Shown piece after piece: positions 1 to 11,269 of a stretch of DNA of 64,000 nt; within the stretch, counting starts at the first letter, position 1; every line of letters begins with the position of its first letter. The position numbers were made by a program, and so were the translations under genes. This stretch comes from Siphonodentalium dalli (taxonomy: Eukaryota > Mollusca > Scaphopoda > Gadilida > Siphonodentaliidae). A model generated the notes under the pieces. That model saw only the letters and a program-made list of their open reading frames with translations, made no database searches and was not told where the DNA came from. Location: NCBI GenBank assembly GCA_032622095.1, contig CP136062.1, positions 140,014,351 to 140,078,350 of the forward strand, in the 5' to 3' direction.

Positions 1-1
1 C

Positions 2-1744
2 ACAGACGACCTAAAATGGTCAACGCACATATCCAAGATCACTGGAAGGGCCAATAGCACCTTAGGCTTCCTACGCAGAAACTTACGAAGAGCGGACAGT
101 AAATCCAGAGAGACCGCATATAGAGCTATGGTAAGAACATCACTCGAACATGGAGCAGAAATATGGGACCCCGCCGCAGTAGGAGAAATAGAGAAGTTAG
201 AGAAAGTGCAGAGAAGAGCGCGGCAAGATTCATCACCAACAACTATAGAGACCGGGAAAAAGGCGCAGTAACCAGCATGATTGATGGTCTAAGGTTAGAC
301 TCACTAGAGATCCGCAGAAAGATGAAGAGAATAGAACTCTCGGCAAGGTGGTTGAGGGGATAATCCCAGCCATACACACACATGATTTACTAAAGGATAA
401 GAAAGGAAGGAAAATTCGAGCAAAAAAGTTTCCAGACCACAAAAGTGATAACATAATTTCGAGCCAAGAGTGTATCAACTCACGATCGTTCGAACCAATA
501 AGAGCCAACACGGAACAATATAAACATTCATTCTTCTAGTCCAAGTCTTCTCGTACTAAAACTAGCTAAGATTTTGGGATGGAGAGATGCTAGTGTTTAG
601 TCCGAGAACGCGCGCATAGCCTTCTTATGACACGAGTTACGCCCAGGATCTGTGGCGGGAATCTGTGGTGTATTTTACTCGATTTACCTAACAAAGCAAT
701 ACATGATGCTATATACGTCGGAAAGAGTGACATCTTATGGTCAGAATGGTGTATAATAATCTAACTTTAATGTTAAATTACACATAGAATATTCCGGTTG
801 ATTGCCACAAACATCGTTGTTTTTTCTTTTGTGTTGATAAAATAATCGGAGAACCGAATCACACAGTTTCGAAATATATATAGTTCTTCCGTTTTAGTGA
901 GACTTTTCAAACTTAAGGTTAAAAATTTATACAAATTTTGTTTGATTTTTTGTGTGCTTAACAAGAGCAGTATATTGCTCTGTTCGCTTAGTATATATCT
1001 TAATTTCGCTGAAGTCCACCAAATGTGGGAAATGTAGCACCATATTATTTATTCTAATGCTCGTTGTGTTTACACTGTTTTAAACTTTGAGAGGGTTGTA
1101 ATTCTCCGTAATTTATTTAATGTATTACATTTATATCTTCAATGTTTAATTAATCTATTTATTTTTTATTTATTGACACACATAATTACGATTACAATGG
1201 AGAATTCATCGTAATTTGCGTTGTCAGTCGAAAATCTACGGAATATTTTCAACGGAAAATGCCGAACACAGTTCGCGAGGTCAACTGAGTTCGAAACTTT
1301 TAAAAATTTGTAAACATTGCGGTAAATGTCTCTTTTCGCATTAAATTACCGCTTTCAATTCACAACTGATGTGGGGTTCAGATCAAATAGCATGTCTTCT
1401 GCGGAAAATATCTTTTATTGTCGTAATTGTGATATTTTATTTCATATAATTGTGGTTTTATTTGAGCGGGTCATTAACGCTTAACTCGTGTCATATATAA
1501 GAAGGCTATGCGCGCGTTCTCGGACTAAACACTTGCATCTCTCCATCCCAAAATCTTAGCTAGTTTTAGTACGAGAAGACTTGGACTATCATTCTTCGTG
1601 CGAACGATCAGGGACTGGAACAGTATAGAAGATTACGCATGCTCGGGGAATACAACAGGAGAAACACCAGAGTATATAGTAGCAACGACGCGACAACAGC
1701 CGAGAGGCTCCTGCGCCGGAAAAAAATTATACAGATACACTTGA
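2..1744 (+). pseudogene. 3' end of a LINE (non-LTR retrotransposon) reverse-transcriptase ORF, broken
   Basis: The reading frame entering at the left edge encodes the C-terminal part of a LINE reverse transcriptase. Recognisable stretches are a 'LGFLRRNLRRA' segment, 'MVRTSLEHGAEIWDP', and 'KLEKVQRRAARFI', the conserved region after the polymerase palm. The frame is lost twice: a 2-base gain near 218 inside the QRRAARF codons, and a 1-base loss near 342 in IELFGKVVEG. It is then interrupted at 536/537 by a 1052-bp DNA transposon and resumes in the same frame at 1598 (VRTIRDWNSIEDYACSG), ending at TGA 1742-1744. The 5' part lies outside the window. The clade (CR1-, Jockey- or RTE-like) cannot be assigned from this fragment. 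It is not functional. Confidence 0.85.
537..1588. mobile_element. Non-autonomous DNA transposon with ~108-bp TIRs and 9-bp TSD (MULE-like)
   Basis: The ends are near-perfect inverted repeats: TAGTCCAAGTCTTCTCGTAC at 537 onward matches the reverse complement of 1588 backward, for about 105-110 bp. The element is flanked by the direct repeat TCATTCTTC at 528-536 and 1589-1597. Removing the element and one copy restores the LINE reading frame exactly, so the boundaries are firm. The AT-rich interior has no convincing ORF. Long TIRs with a 9-bp duplication fit Mutator-like elements; Merlin (8-9 bp) is the alternative but normally has short TIRs. Confidence 0.88.
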
Positions 1745-2362
1745 TATCGGACAAAAATATCCAGCAAGGAAATTGAAGGAATGTATATTATATGGTCCCA
1801 GTGTGTTCGCCAATGACTCTTCTAGACGATAAATGTACAAAATCGCGCCAAGGTGCCAATATTTTTCCACAGAGACAAACGAAAGGTGGTGAAATGTCTC
1901 CAAAATAGCAATTTTTACATTATATCTTGGACGCCATATTGGATTTTTGTGTCGGATTTTTGGCTAATTTGTAAGGGTTGTATATTACCATAACGAATCG
2001 AACGGAAAACAAGACCACATGTGACATCATCTTTACTATAACGGCGATCAAAGAAACCTGGTGCATATAAAGCAAGGTGGACTTTCTTCCCTGGTGAAGA
2101 TCCCCCGATGATTGTTAACAACCGAAAACAAATTAGAGGAGACAGTAAGAAAGAAAATTAGTGGGGTGAAGTTGAGTCCTGTGGGTGGGGGGGGGGGGGG
2201 GGTTGCAGAGGTCGACCAATATCTCCTGGACTAAAACATGCAAATGCACCCACCTTTCATCTTTTTAAAATGTATCTAGATGTAATAGCCTATACTATGT
2301 AGTTCCTAAGTGTTCATTACATTCCGATCGATGTCAGTATCATGTCTATCATGTCGCTAATG
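1745..2362. other. No gene seen; possible LINE 3' UTR and a poly-G tract
   Basis: After the LINE stop codon there is no ORF with protein-like composition. A pure G tract of about 16 bases lies near 2187-2202, followed by unique-looking AT-rich sequence up to the next element. Confidence 0.5.
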
Positions 2363-2942
2363 CAGGGGGGGGGGGGGGGGGTCGGAAAATAAATTCAGGG
2401 CACGTATGGAATTTTTTCCCTTTCGATCATTTTTTGTACCCCACCCACCCCCCACCGCCAAATTTTTTTCCGTTTTCGGCAGTTTTTTCAGACCATTTTT
2501 TGATACCCACCCCCCCCCCCCCTTTTAAACACTAAAACAGAGATTTGCGGGGGGGGGGGAATTTACTGTAAACAGCTGTAGCCTGTATATGAATTTCTGT
2601 GCATACGATTTATCATGGATGTTAACATGGACATGTAAATAGGAATGAGTTATTTTGAGGTCATTCGGCAAAAAAAACATGGCTGCCAGCGGCCATCTTG
2701 GATTTCAAAATTTGCAACAAAATACAACACGATAACTGCCTGCAGTCAGTTTACAGTTAGAATTACATTATTTCTCTCATTCAAAGTGGGTTTGAAGCCC
2801 AACTCATTGCCAAAACACTAAAAAAACAAGCATGATTTTTTTTTTTTAGTTGCGGAAAAAATTGCTTGTTGGTGGCTTTTATCCCCCCACCCCCACCACG
2901 GCATATGTGCCGGAATTTTTTTTTCACCCCCCCCCCCCCCTG
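2363..2942. mobile_element. G-tract-ended TIR element, copy 1
   Basis: It starts CAGGGGGG and ends CCCCCCTG. Flanking heptamers GCTAATG (left) and GCTGATG (right) look like a 7-bp target duplication with one change. The interior is shared in the same order with 50530-51055: the GGGCACGTATGG block, a pyrimidine block, further G/C tracts, and a segment similar to one monomer of the 25.6-28.1 kb minisatellite (GGATGTTAACATGGACATG ... GCGGCCATCTTGGATTT). No ORF. A CAG-GGG terminus would fit hAT-like elements, but a 7-bp duplication is not diagnostic. Confidence 0.75.
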
Positions 2943-3265
2943 GCTGATGTGGAATGTGGATATTAATTATCAATCATGAAATGATCAGAAATTGGTCGGT
3001 CACTGAGAGTTTCGTTTCGGTCGCTGCTAAATTCTTATTTTGGAATTACCGAAATTTAAATTTAAATTTTTGTGCAGTTAAATTGAACGAAAGAAGTATT
3101 TTTTGACAACTTTTGCGAAGTATTTTCAAGCAGGGAGATCGGTAACTAATATAGCCACATATTTGTATGTATTGTTAAAAGTTAAACGAGTTAAAATACT
3201 TTACATGATGTTTTCAAATGATTATTTGCCAGTTTTCGTGGCATGCAGCTAGACTGTCACTGCGG
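2943..3265. other. No gene seen
   Basis: AT-rich sequence without protein-like ORFs or recognised repeats. It ends in CACTGCGG (3258-3265), the left target duplication of the next element. Confidence 0.5.
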
Positions 3266-4863
3266 GGGTACCTCGAAACAGTGCGCGGAACTGCGCAGAA
3301 GTGCGCGGAACTGCGCGGTACAAACAAAACAGTTATTATGCACGGGGAGTTGATTTAAAACATGTATATTAATGAAATATAGTAGTAAAGGTCTTCAGTT
3401 ACGAATTTGCAAGATCATTTTAACGTTTTATTAGAGAGAGTGAGTGGTAGAATCTACTGCGCACTGTTTCGAGAAAAGTTTACTGCGCTATATATCTTCC
3501 GCGCATTGTTTCGAGAAAAGCTTACTGCGCAGTTGTTACCAGAAAACTGAATGCGCGATGTCGGATTAATAGCCACAGTTGCGTGATAAATTATATATTA
3601 TAAAACAATTTTTTAAAACTCCCATCAGCTTTTATCCGGGCTTTGGACCGGCAGACTTAAAATGTCAAAATGAAATTATCGATTTCCTCATATGTTTCCA
3701 AATTTATTATTTATTGTTAAAATTCCGTTCGACGTGGAAAATAATCGATCAACGATTTTGGTGCTTTTTAAATTTAAGGCGTGAGTCTAGAGTGAATACG
3801 AGGAAAGCGGCTTCCCCGGGCTTCGTTAGATTGCGTGATGGGTGTGTCAAAAAGAGAGAGAGTTTGGTTTTGGAGTAATTACGTTTATTCCCAAATACGA
3901 TTAAAGGTACTCAATTCGATAACACTCTTCTCAATTACTATTTCAATGGCTTCAGGGGCCAAAAATATTTGATTCGAGTCGAGGAAGCCACCCATCAAAG
4001 CTCAGATTTATTAGATATCGATTTTAGAAATCTATTATTTTTCATTATCGGGAATACTTGCTGTCCCAGAAGTTTGCCGAAAAAGTCGACCGACATACTC
4101 TCGATACTAAATTCCATCGAACAAAATGTTGCTATACAACACATTTTGGGCAATTATATACGACATTTCACAGTCGTTCGCAATATTTTTGGATAATTAA
4201 TCGATTCTAATAACTAAAGTGACCTTTGATAAAATTTTGTTGTTGTTGGAATCTGTTGAGATGGAGACACTCTGATCGGATTGAGTACCTTTAGTTGCGT
4301 TTTCAGTGGATTTAATTTGATTCTGCATTTGGAACACAATATTTCTAGGCTATATATGAACACTTGATGTATAGGGTCATTTGGGTATGAAATTGTCAGA
4401 GTCGACTTCATACTTAGGCTATACCCTGCATATTTAATCACTCAATAATCACTGCATGATGGTTGTGTTGTTTCAACATTTTAACTTCACACATTTTCTA
4501 CAGTGACATGCAGTAAGCTGTCACCTCTAATCAGTCTACCTCTATACTAGGCCTATTACTAATTAAGACATGTAGGCTAAGTGTGGTCCCTAATCCGAAA
4601 CCACGAGTATGCTTTTCGTGAAACAATGCGCGGAAGATATTGAGCAGTAAGCTTTTCTCGAAACAGTGCGCGGTAGATTCTATCTCTCAAATACAAGTTA
4701 AAACGTTAAAATAACCTTACAAATTTGCAACTGAAGACTGTCTACTACTATAGTTCATGTATTAAATCAACCCCCACCTGCCCCTGTGCATAATAACTGT
4801 TTCATTTGTACCGCGCACTTCCGCGTAGTTCTGCGCAGTTCCGCGCACTGTTTCGAGGTGCCG
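3266..4863. mobile_element. DNA element with ~270-bp inverted repeats rich in GTGCGCGGAACTGCGC
   Basis: Left arm (~3266-3540) and right arm (~4600-4863) are inverted copies: CCTCGAAACAGTGCGCGG and the following GCGCAG/GCGCGG array, then the CAGTTATTATGCAC and AACGTTTTA blocks, reappear in reverse order on the right. CACTGCGG occurs at 3258-3265 and 4864-4871 and is a plausible 8-bp target duplication. The interior carries a nested TTAA-bounded MITE (3901-4294). No transposase was seen. An 8-bp duplication would fit hAT, but the superfamily is not established. Confidence 0.78.
3901..4294. mobile_element. TTAA-bounded MITE, family 'GGTACTCAA', copy nested in the preceding element
   Basis: It begins TTAAAGGTACTCAA and ends TTGAGTACCTTTAG. 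It carries the family's inner landmarks: GGCTTCAGGGGCC, GATTCGAGTCGAGGAAG, CACCCATCAAAGCTCAG, and GTTGTTGGAATCTGTTGAG near the right end. The same landmarks recur at 46684-47160 and 52164-52651, and in decayed form elsewhere. TTAA at both ends suggests a piggyBac- or Kolobok-type origin. Non-coding. Confidence 0.85.
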
Positions 4864-4871
4864 CACTGCGG

Positions 4872-4901
4872 TACTACTAGTACTACTAGTACTACTACTA
4901 C
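4872..4901. repeat. (ACT/TAGTACT) microsatellite
   Basis: About 30 bp of TACTACTAG-type trinucleotide repeats, just after the right target duplication of the 3266-4863 element. Confidence 0.8.
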
Positions 4902-5051
4902 GTCTACGGTACATTAACCATTATACATAGTTTAGTACAGTCTACAGACCAGAGCCATAAAATAAATTCTATCTACATGTATCTATCTATCTGCTGCTTC
5001 TGGATACCTCCTTTCGGAGATTATGTCCAGTGCGCATCAACGGTCCTATAC

Positions 5052-7412
5052 TCCTACTAAACAACGAACACAAACAGACATAAACGAACACAGGGTGAAA
5101 TTTGGTTTGTGTGTGCGTGTGGGTCCACTCTATGTGTATGTGGTGTTATTTCCAACTTTGATCACTTATTTTTTGAGTTACCGGTATTATAGCATTATTT
5201 GAATACAAAGCTACTAAACAACGAACATAAGATTAGCCGTATTGCAAAGGTGTTAATTAACTACGGCTTACTCTTTGCACATCTGTGAGTTGTTTTTACT
5301 GCAAGGTGATTGTCAGTTTTGTCACTGATGGCAATAAAACACGGGAAACATCAGAGGTCGGCATTTTAATGCATATCTAACAAAACATTTGAGTTGCTTT
5401 TTTTATCGAGCTTATATATCGTCGTGTGAGAATCAGATGGGTCTATCCAACATTTATCATTTTGTTGGGAAATCTATGTTGAAATTTCGAGACGGGAATT
5501 ACCAAGTAAATCGTTTTCAGTGTGTGTCGTCATGTTTTAAAATGTTAAAGCTAACTAAAATATTATTATATCCAAAGTCTCAGTTCTAGAAACTCGCCAG
5601 TTTTATAATAAAAGACAAAAATGTGTTTAGAGATAGAACCCCTTTGCTTACGAAACCACCGTCTCGCTTCCGGATCATAGTGCACATGGAGATAGAACTC
5701 TCTAGCCTGAAGTTTTCCTCCATTTTATGTAGGCCTATGTGGTTAAATTCGACAGCAGTTAATCAAGAAATATGTTGTATTTTCTCTCGCGGTTTGTGAG
5801 GGGATTCTGTTAGAGTATATGAGCGAGTGGTCACTTTTCTTTGCCATTTTGGGAAACGAATTAATGGTTGTCTCTTTCAATTTAATGGGTAAGAATGCAT
5901 ATAGGCCTGAACCACCATGGAAATGAACGAAACAATAATTTATTTCTTATATTTACATATCAGAATGTTAACGAGGCAATAATGTGACATAAGTACTAGT
6001 TTGCCACAGAAATATCAAGGATGGTGGCATTTTCGTTCAGTTGGTCTATTTGGCTCAAATGGGGAGTGTATTATCGACTAAAACGTGTCAACGATATCAT
6101 AACCGTCTAATTAAATAGTTAGGTTAATGTGTAAGTAGATCCGTTGTCTGTCCTTTACGATGTGTGTGATTCTCATAGTTCTAACGCATGCCCAGGTCAA
6201 TCAAGTTACATACACTTAACGAAGAGCGGGCGCGAAACAAAAGGGGAGCAAACTTAACAAAAGCCCTTGGACTTGTTGTTTAATCCCCTTTCCAATCAAT
6301 TGATTATTTATATTATTCTGTCTTACTGTAAAATGTTTGTCAAATGTTTAAATATGTTATTATTATGATTGGAATAAAATATGTTTACACTAAACATATA
6401 ATATTATATTTCAACTGTAAAACCTCAAAGGAATAGGTAGGAACAAAAAGAGGTTTGGAGCTATGTCTCGCGCACAGTATCAGACAAGCCTGGGAAAAGG
6501 TTAGGTGCACTCTAAACTAGTATTTATTATTTTCCGAAGAAGGAGCGAATATTTTCGGTAGATACACGTAACAGAATTTCCCTAATAACCAATTTCACCA
6601 AAAACAAAACATGAAAGCCAGACTGGTTCCATCTTTTGGATTTTCGAAGGAACAACTCAGTTAATAACTAACGTTGAGGTCTTTTGATAATGCTTTGGTT
6701 CACCATCTGGTAGACTGCTGGTCGCATTGATTTGTTCTCCCAACAAAACAATATTCTAAACATGGTTTCTCGGTTATAGTTATTACCGTGGACGGGTACA
6801 TGAGACATGATCAAACTACATAAATTTTGTTCAACTTCATGTCGCTGCAATTCGATGTCTAAACTACGACGGGACTGACCTAACCTGTAGTAATCTTAAG
6901 ATGGAAGTTGAACAAATTTGATGTGCAACTGATAAAAATAACGAACATAATATCCTCTATCGAGGAGAATTGGAAAATCAAACGACGAAATTAAACTTAG
7001 AAAGAACCATATGTATGTGTGGCTATGTGCGAAACAATAGTTCATACTTCGGATCACATTCATACATGAATTCATACATACCGCCGACCTCTGATGTTTC
7101 CCGTGTTTTTATTGTCATCAGTGACAAAACTGACAATCACCTTGCAGTAAAAACAACTCACAGATGTGCAATTAACAAGGAGACAGAGTAAGCCGTAGTT
7201 AATTAACACCTTTGCAGTATGGCTCATCTTATGTTCGTTTGTGTTCGTTGTTTAGTAGTTTTGTATTCAAATAATGCTAATAACTAAAAAAATAACACCA
7301 CATACACATACACAAATCAATAGAGTGGACCCACACGCACACACAAACCAAATTTCACCCTTCTATTCCACTTTTTGGACCTGTGTTCGTTTATGTTAGT
7401 TGTTTAGTAGGA
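5052..7412. mobile_element. 2.4-kb element with ~310-330-bp terminal inverted repeats
   Basis: TCCTACTAAACAACGAACA at 5052 onward is mirrored by TGTTTAGTAGGA ending at 7412. The arms extend to about 5362 and back to about 7084, and include matching CACACGCAC/GTGCGTGTG blocks, TTAATTAACTACGGCTTAC, and the CCGACCTCTGATGTTTCCCG block at the inner boundary. No clear target duplication could be defined. The interior (5363-7083) has no protein-like ORF. A segment near 6215-6400 reappears in inverted orientation at about 43755-43925, so the two elements share a piece. Confidence 0.82.
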
Positions 7413-7432
7413 CCCCGCATCAAGTGCATTAA

Positions 7433-7868
7433 AATAAAGCTGCATAATCTGAATCATGACTATTTCTTTGGCTTCGTGGGCGAAAAATATTTGATTGGGA
7501 TCTAGGATAACTGTAGATAGCGCCTACAGATTCGAGTCGAGGAAACCATACATCAAAGCTCAGAGTGATCAGATATCGATTTTTGAAATTTGTTATTTCT
7601 CGAAATGTTAAATTTTGTGTGGCCCAGAAATGAGTCGTCAAACCGATCGTCTTGGACAAAATTGCGGATGAAGATGGATACCGGTACCGGTAACTCTAAA
7701 ATCAAGTGGTAATAGTAATTTACGGCCAAACTTTGTGATACGAAAGTGATAATATGGCCATATTTCATTGAACACATGTTGATATTTTGGGAAATTTCAT
7801 ACCATACATGTAGTTGACAGCGGTTAAATTAGCATTATTTTGTTGTAATGAATCGATTCTGATAACAA
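7433..7868. mobile_element. Diverged copy of the GGTACTCAA MITE family
   Basis: It shares GATTCGAGTCGAGGAAACC, CATCAAAGCTCAG and GATATCGATTTTTGAAAT with the better-preserved copies. The terminal TTAA/GGTACTC motifs are lost. Confidence 0.6.
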
Positions 7869-7890
7869 AATTACTCTGCTTCCATCTCTA

Positions 7891-8290
7891 TACTCTCGGG
7901 CTCCAAATAAAAGTGCAAACTTAATAAAAGTGCAGACCCAAATAATAGTACAGGGGGAACTCTGAGCAAAACATCAACATAACTGTGGTAAACAATTATT
8001 TTTATAGTAGGTCAGTTATAGGAATCAACATTATGGTATGTGGCATGTGGTGTTTTGTTCAATATTTAATTGTTCACATATATGCCATATACTTGAATAT
8101 GTACATGCATAAAGTTATAAGCTCATCATTTTGATATCAGAATCATGTAGAAATCTTGAGTTTGTGATGATTTCTTTTTTCATAGCCTCAAAATTAATAA
8201 ACGTGCAGACCCAAATAAGCACCGTGCAGGGGGGAAATTTCCCAAGAAAATAATAAACGTGCATGCATGTTTATTTGGAGCCCAAGAGTA
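7891..8290. mobile_element. Small TIR element, family 'TACTCT..CCAAATAAA', copy 1
   Basis: Left end TACTCTCGGGCTCCAAATAA and right end TTATTTGGAGCCCAAGAGTA are inverted repeats. The inside is a two-fold repetition of AATAAA(A/C)GTGCAGACCCAAATAA followed by a G-run. The same terminal motif bounds 13870-15416. Non-coding. Confidence 0.75.
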
Positions 8291-8298
8291 CTCTCACA

Positions 8299-10032
8299 GG
8301 GAACGGGAAGATTCGGTCGCGGGAAGATTCGGACAGGTATTTTTCGGTCGCGGGAAGATTCGGCTGGGAAGATTCGGCCAGTCGTTTGATCTAGCTAATT
8401 TGTGGAGGGGACTAAGCTTGTGTGCACAGCTTAGTCTTTGTCTTATTGAAAGACCATTTGGTTGTAACAATAACAACTAATTACAGGGATTATTGGGTTA
8501 TTCAAGTTCTGAGGGTCTTGATTGACACATTTTTAGTAATATATATTATAACCGATTTTATCAGACAGATAAAAGAATAAAATGTATGAAACAGTCAAAC
8601 AAAACAAAACAAAACAAAAACATTTCAAATGGACATTTTTTATTTGAAACATACAAATATTAAAACTTCAATACATAATTTTATTACTTTAATTGATCGT
8701 TATTGTCCCCCGAAAAATTTATTTTTGGGGGACTATAGAAACGGGGTCCGTCCGTCCGTTCGTCCGTCGAGCCGTTCGTCCGTCCGTCCGTCCGTCCGTC
8801 ACACTTTTGAGTACCTTCAAGTTCATGGTGTAATCATCTCCTCCTACAGATTTCATCCCAGAGATTTGAAACTTCAGAAGATATAACATGTATATAGATG
8901 ACGATTTTTTTTTTTTTTACGGAGTTATTAACCCTTTTCGACTTAGAATATTTCAACATTTTTTAGAATTTTCTGTATGAGGGTACCTTCATGGTGTAAT
9001 CAACTCCTCCTACAGTTTTCATCCTAGAGATTTGTAACTTCATAATATTGTTGCCCATATATTGAAGATGTGCAACATGTATATAGATGACGGAAAAATT
9101 ATTTTTTGACGGAGTTATTAACCCTTTTTGACTTAGAAAATTTCAACATTTTTTATAATTTTCTGTATGAGGGTATCTTCTTGGTGTAATCAAATCCTCC
9201 TACAGTTTTCATCGTAGATATTTGAAACTTCAGAGTATTGTTACCCACATATTGGAGATGTGCAACATCTATATAGATGACGGAAAAAATATTTTTTTAC
9301 AGAGGTATTAACCCTTTTCAACTTAGAAAATTTCAACATTTTTTTTTAATTTCTTCAACAAAGCGGCATCGACTTGCCACTTTTTCGGGGGACACTGTGG
9401 TCTGCTGACCTTTTATTTATTCTTGTCTTGTTATCGGCGCTCTTTGTCTTCTTAATTCTTATTCTTCTTCTTATCAGTCCTAACTGAAATGCACTCAACA
9501 AACTTATCTAAACAAACATCGTATAGTTCTCACTGAGATCATATCAGCATCCGAAAGACGACTGTATATTCCACCGACTGTTATGTAAACACACTTGGTG
9601 CCAACATGAACAGAGTGTGAACAACTGTCAAACATTTTGATACTTTTTCTCATTGCATCTTCATTAATCATAATTCCTTATAGTGCTCGAACGTGATATT
9701 TGGATTTACCACACAATTTGTAAGTAATAACTTTGATTTATTCATGCAAAATATTCACTCATAATTGACATAAAACATACAAATAAACTATCTTTATCAT
9801 AAACCTAAAATAATGTCATAAAATATGTCCAAAAATATAACGACAAAACATAAAAGTAATAATTTCAATTTATTCACGTAAAATATTATTAAAAAATATG
9901 TCCACATAATTCATAACAAAAACATAAAAACTCCCGTCCCAATATATAGGTATAAACCTCGGAAGATTCGGCCAATAAAACCAGCCGAATCTTCCCAGCC
10001 GAATCTTCCCTCGGCCGAATCTTCACGGACCC
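8299..10032. mobile_element. Element with AAGATTCGG-repeat ends and 8-bp TSD CTCTCACA
   Basis: CTCTCACA at 8291-8298 and 10033-10040 flanks the element. Ends are GGGAACGGGAAGATTCGG (left) and the complement of GGGTCCGTGAAGATTCGG (right), each followed by two to four more GGGAAGATTCGG subterminal repeats in inverted arrangement. This looks like the layout of transposase-binding subterminal repeats; the 8-bp duplication suggests a hAT-like non-autonomous element. It landed exactly at the right edge of the small TIR element ending at 8290. The interior carries a CCGTCC repeat (8704-9395). No coding sequence was seen. Confidence 0.8.
8704..9395. repeat. CCCCCGAAAAA foldback with CCGTCC array and ~185-bp tandem units
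   Basis: It opens with a short hairpin (TGTCCCCCGAAAAA ... TTTTTGGGGGACTATAG), passes through a CCGTCCGTCC array (about 8748-8800), then has three tandem units of roughly 185 bp, each with 'TTCATGGTGTAATCA', 'CTCCTCCTACAG' and 'ACGGAGTTATTAACCC'. It closes with TTTTTCGGGGGACAC. CCGTCC-rich repeats of this style are common in molluscan and annelid genomes (recalled, not searched). Confidence 0.75.
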
Positions 10033-10040
10033 CTCTCACA

Positions 10041-11269
10041 TATATTCCTGTGCCTGATGTCCAATTTGGGATTTTTTTTTTTTTTTAGAAATCTACGTAC
10101 TATATGTAATGTCAATCACGAAAATACTACCAATGTTGTTATAAAACTAATATGATAATATGCAAGTCATATAGAACGACACCGGCATAACAGTAAGGGG
10201 ACGGATATTGCGAAGGATCGTGCAAATAGTCATGAAATTATATCCATATATATTAGGGCTATACACAATGATGTCAGCGACGCGAATGCTTGATTAATCG
10301 TGTAGATCGGTTTGGATGGGAGTATACTCCATTAATTATATATGCCTTAATACAGCATATGGTTCAGATATCGGCCTTTGATAATAAATCATACGAGTTG
10401 ATATAACATATGCACACATCGCAAACCACACTATGCTATTGTTGTATTTATCTTTGCCGGTCGACATTTTATTTTTGGGCAAATTTATGTCAGTTTTGAG
10501 ACAAAAACAATCTACAATTTGGTCATTTCGAAGAGTAATCCCGTTACACATGAATACGAAGTTACAGTATAGATGTGACGAGGTCACGTATTTATGGAAC
10601 ATTGGGGTGATTTGTTGGCACTAAACAAAATAAAAGTCATGCATGATTCATCTATGTTCAGAAATCGGACCTGTGAAAATCAAATGTCAATGTTCTCAAA
10701 CAAAAAGTAAAGAATGTACATGTACATAATGCTCGTAGAAAGGTATTTATCGACCTATTTCGATACCGGGACAAATTCAAAAGCGAACAATAATTTTTGT
10801 ATTTTGGAGCGCAAACTGCCATGTGGCTTTAAATTCTCTATCAAGACATCAATCAATAGATATCTAGTCTATAGTGAGGTGAAATCAGTTGTCCGCGAAA
10901 ACATGGCACGTTCAGTCATGTCTGGATTCTGGCCCGCGGAGACAAATGACGTATTGGAGTCAATATTGAAAAAAGGTGCAAAATGGTGTTACTTGGGTTG
11001 ACATGAACACATGTCAGTTAGCACACTATTAACCTGGAATAATTGTATTTATTTGTGATGGTGGTATCATCAGGGGTTACTTAAAATTGTTATAAGTGAA
11101 CTTATTGAGATTACAAATTTATTCCAAGCTTAGTATTAGAACCACATACCAGTTTTATTGATGTTACTGGTCATACCAACGTAATTTCATGAGAAATAAA
11201 TCACAAAAACATGTGACAAGACATCATATTTCAGATTTTTACTTGTTTTGCACCGTTACTGATTTCTGT
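10041..11269. other. No gene supported
   Basis: A 95-codon ORF (10714-11001) contains ATGGCACGTTCAGTCATGTC with a fair start context at 10903. It shows no recognisable domain, and no downstream exon could be joined to it. One isolated copy of the GTAATGTCARTCACG motif lies at 10106-10120. Confidence 0.4.

Noticed and set aside
10714-11001. 95-codon ORF as a first exon of the TIN2-like gene
   Set aside because: The possible donor (AAAAAAG/GTGCAA) leaves one base, which does not fit the acceptor at 18491 in the open frame; there is no other support.
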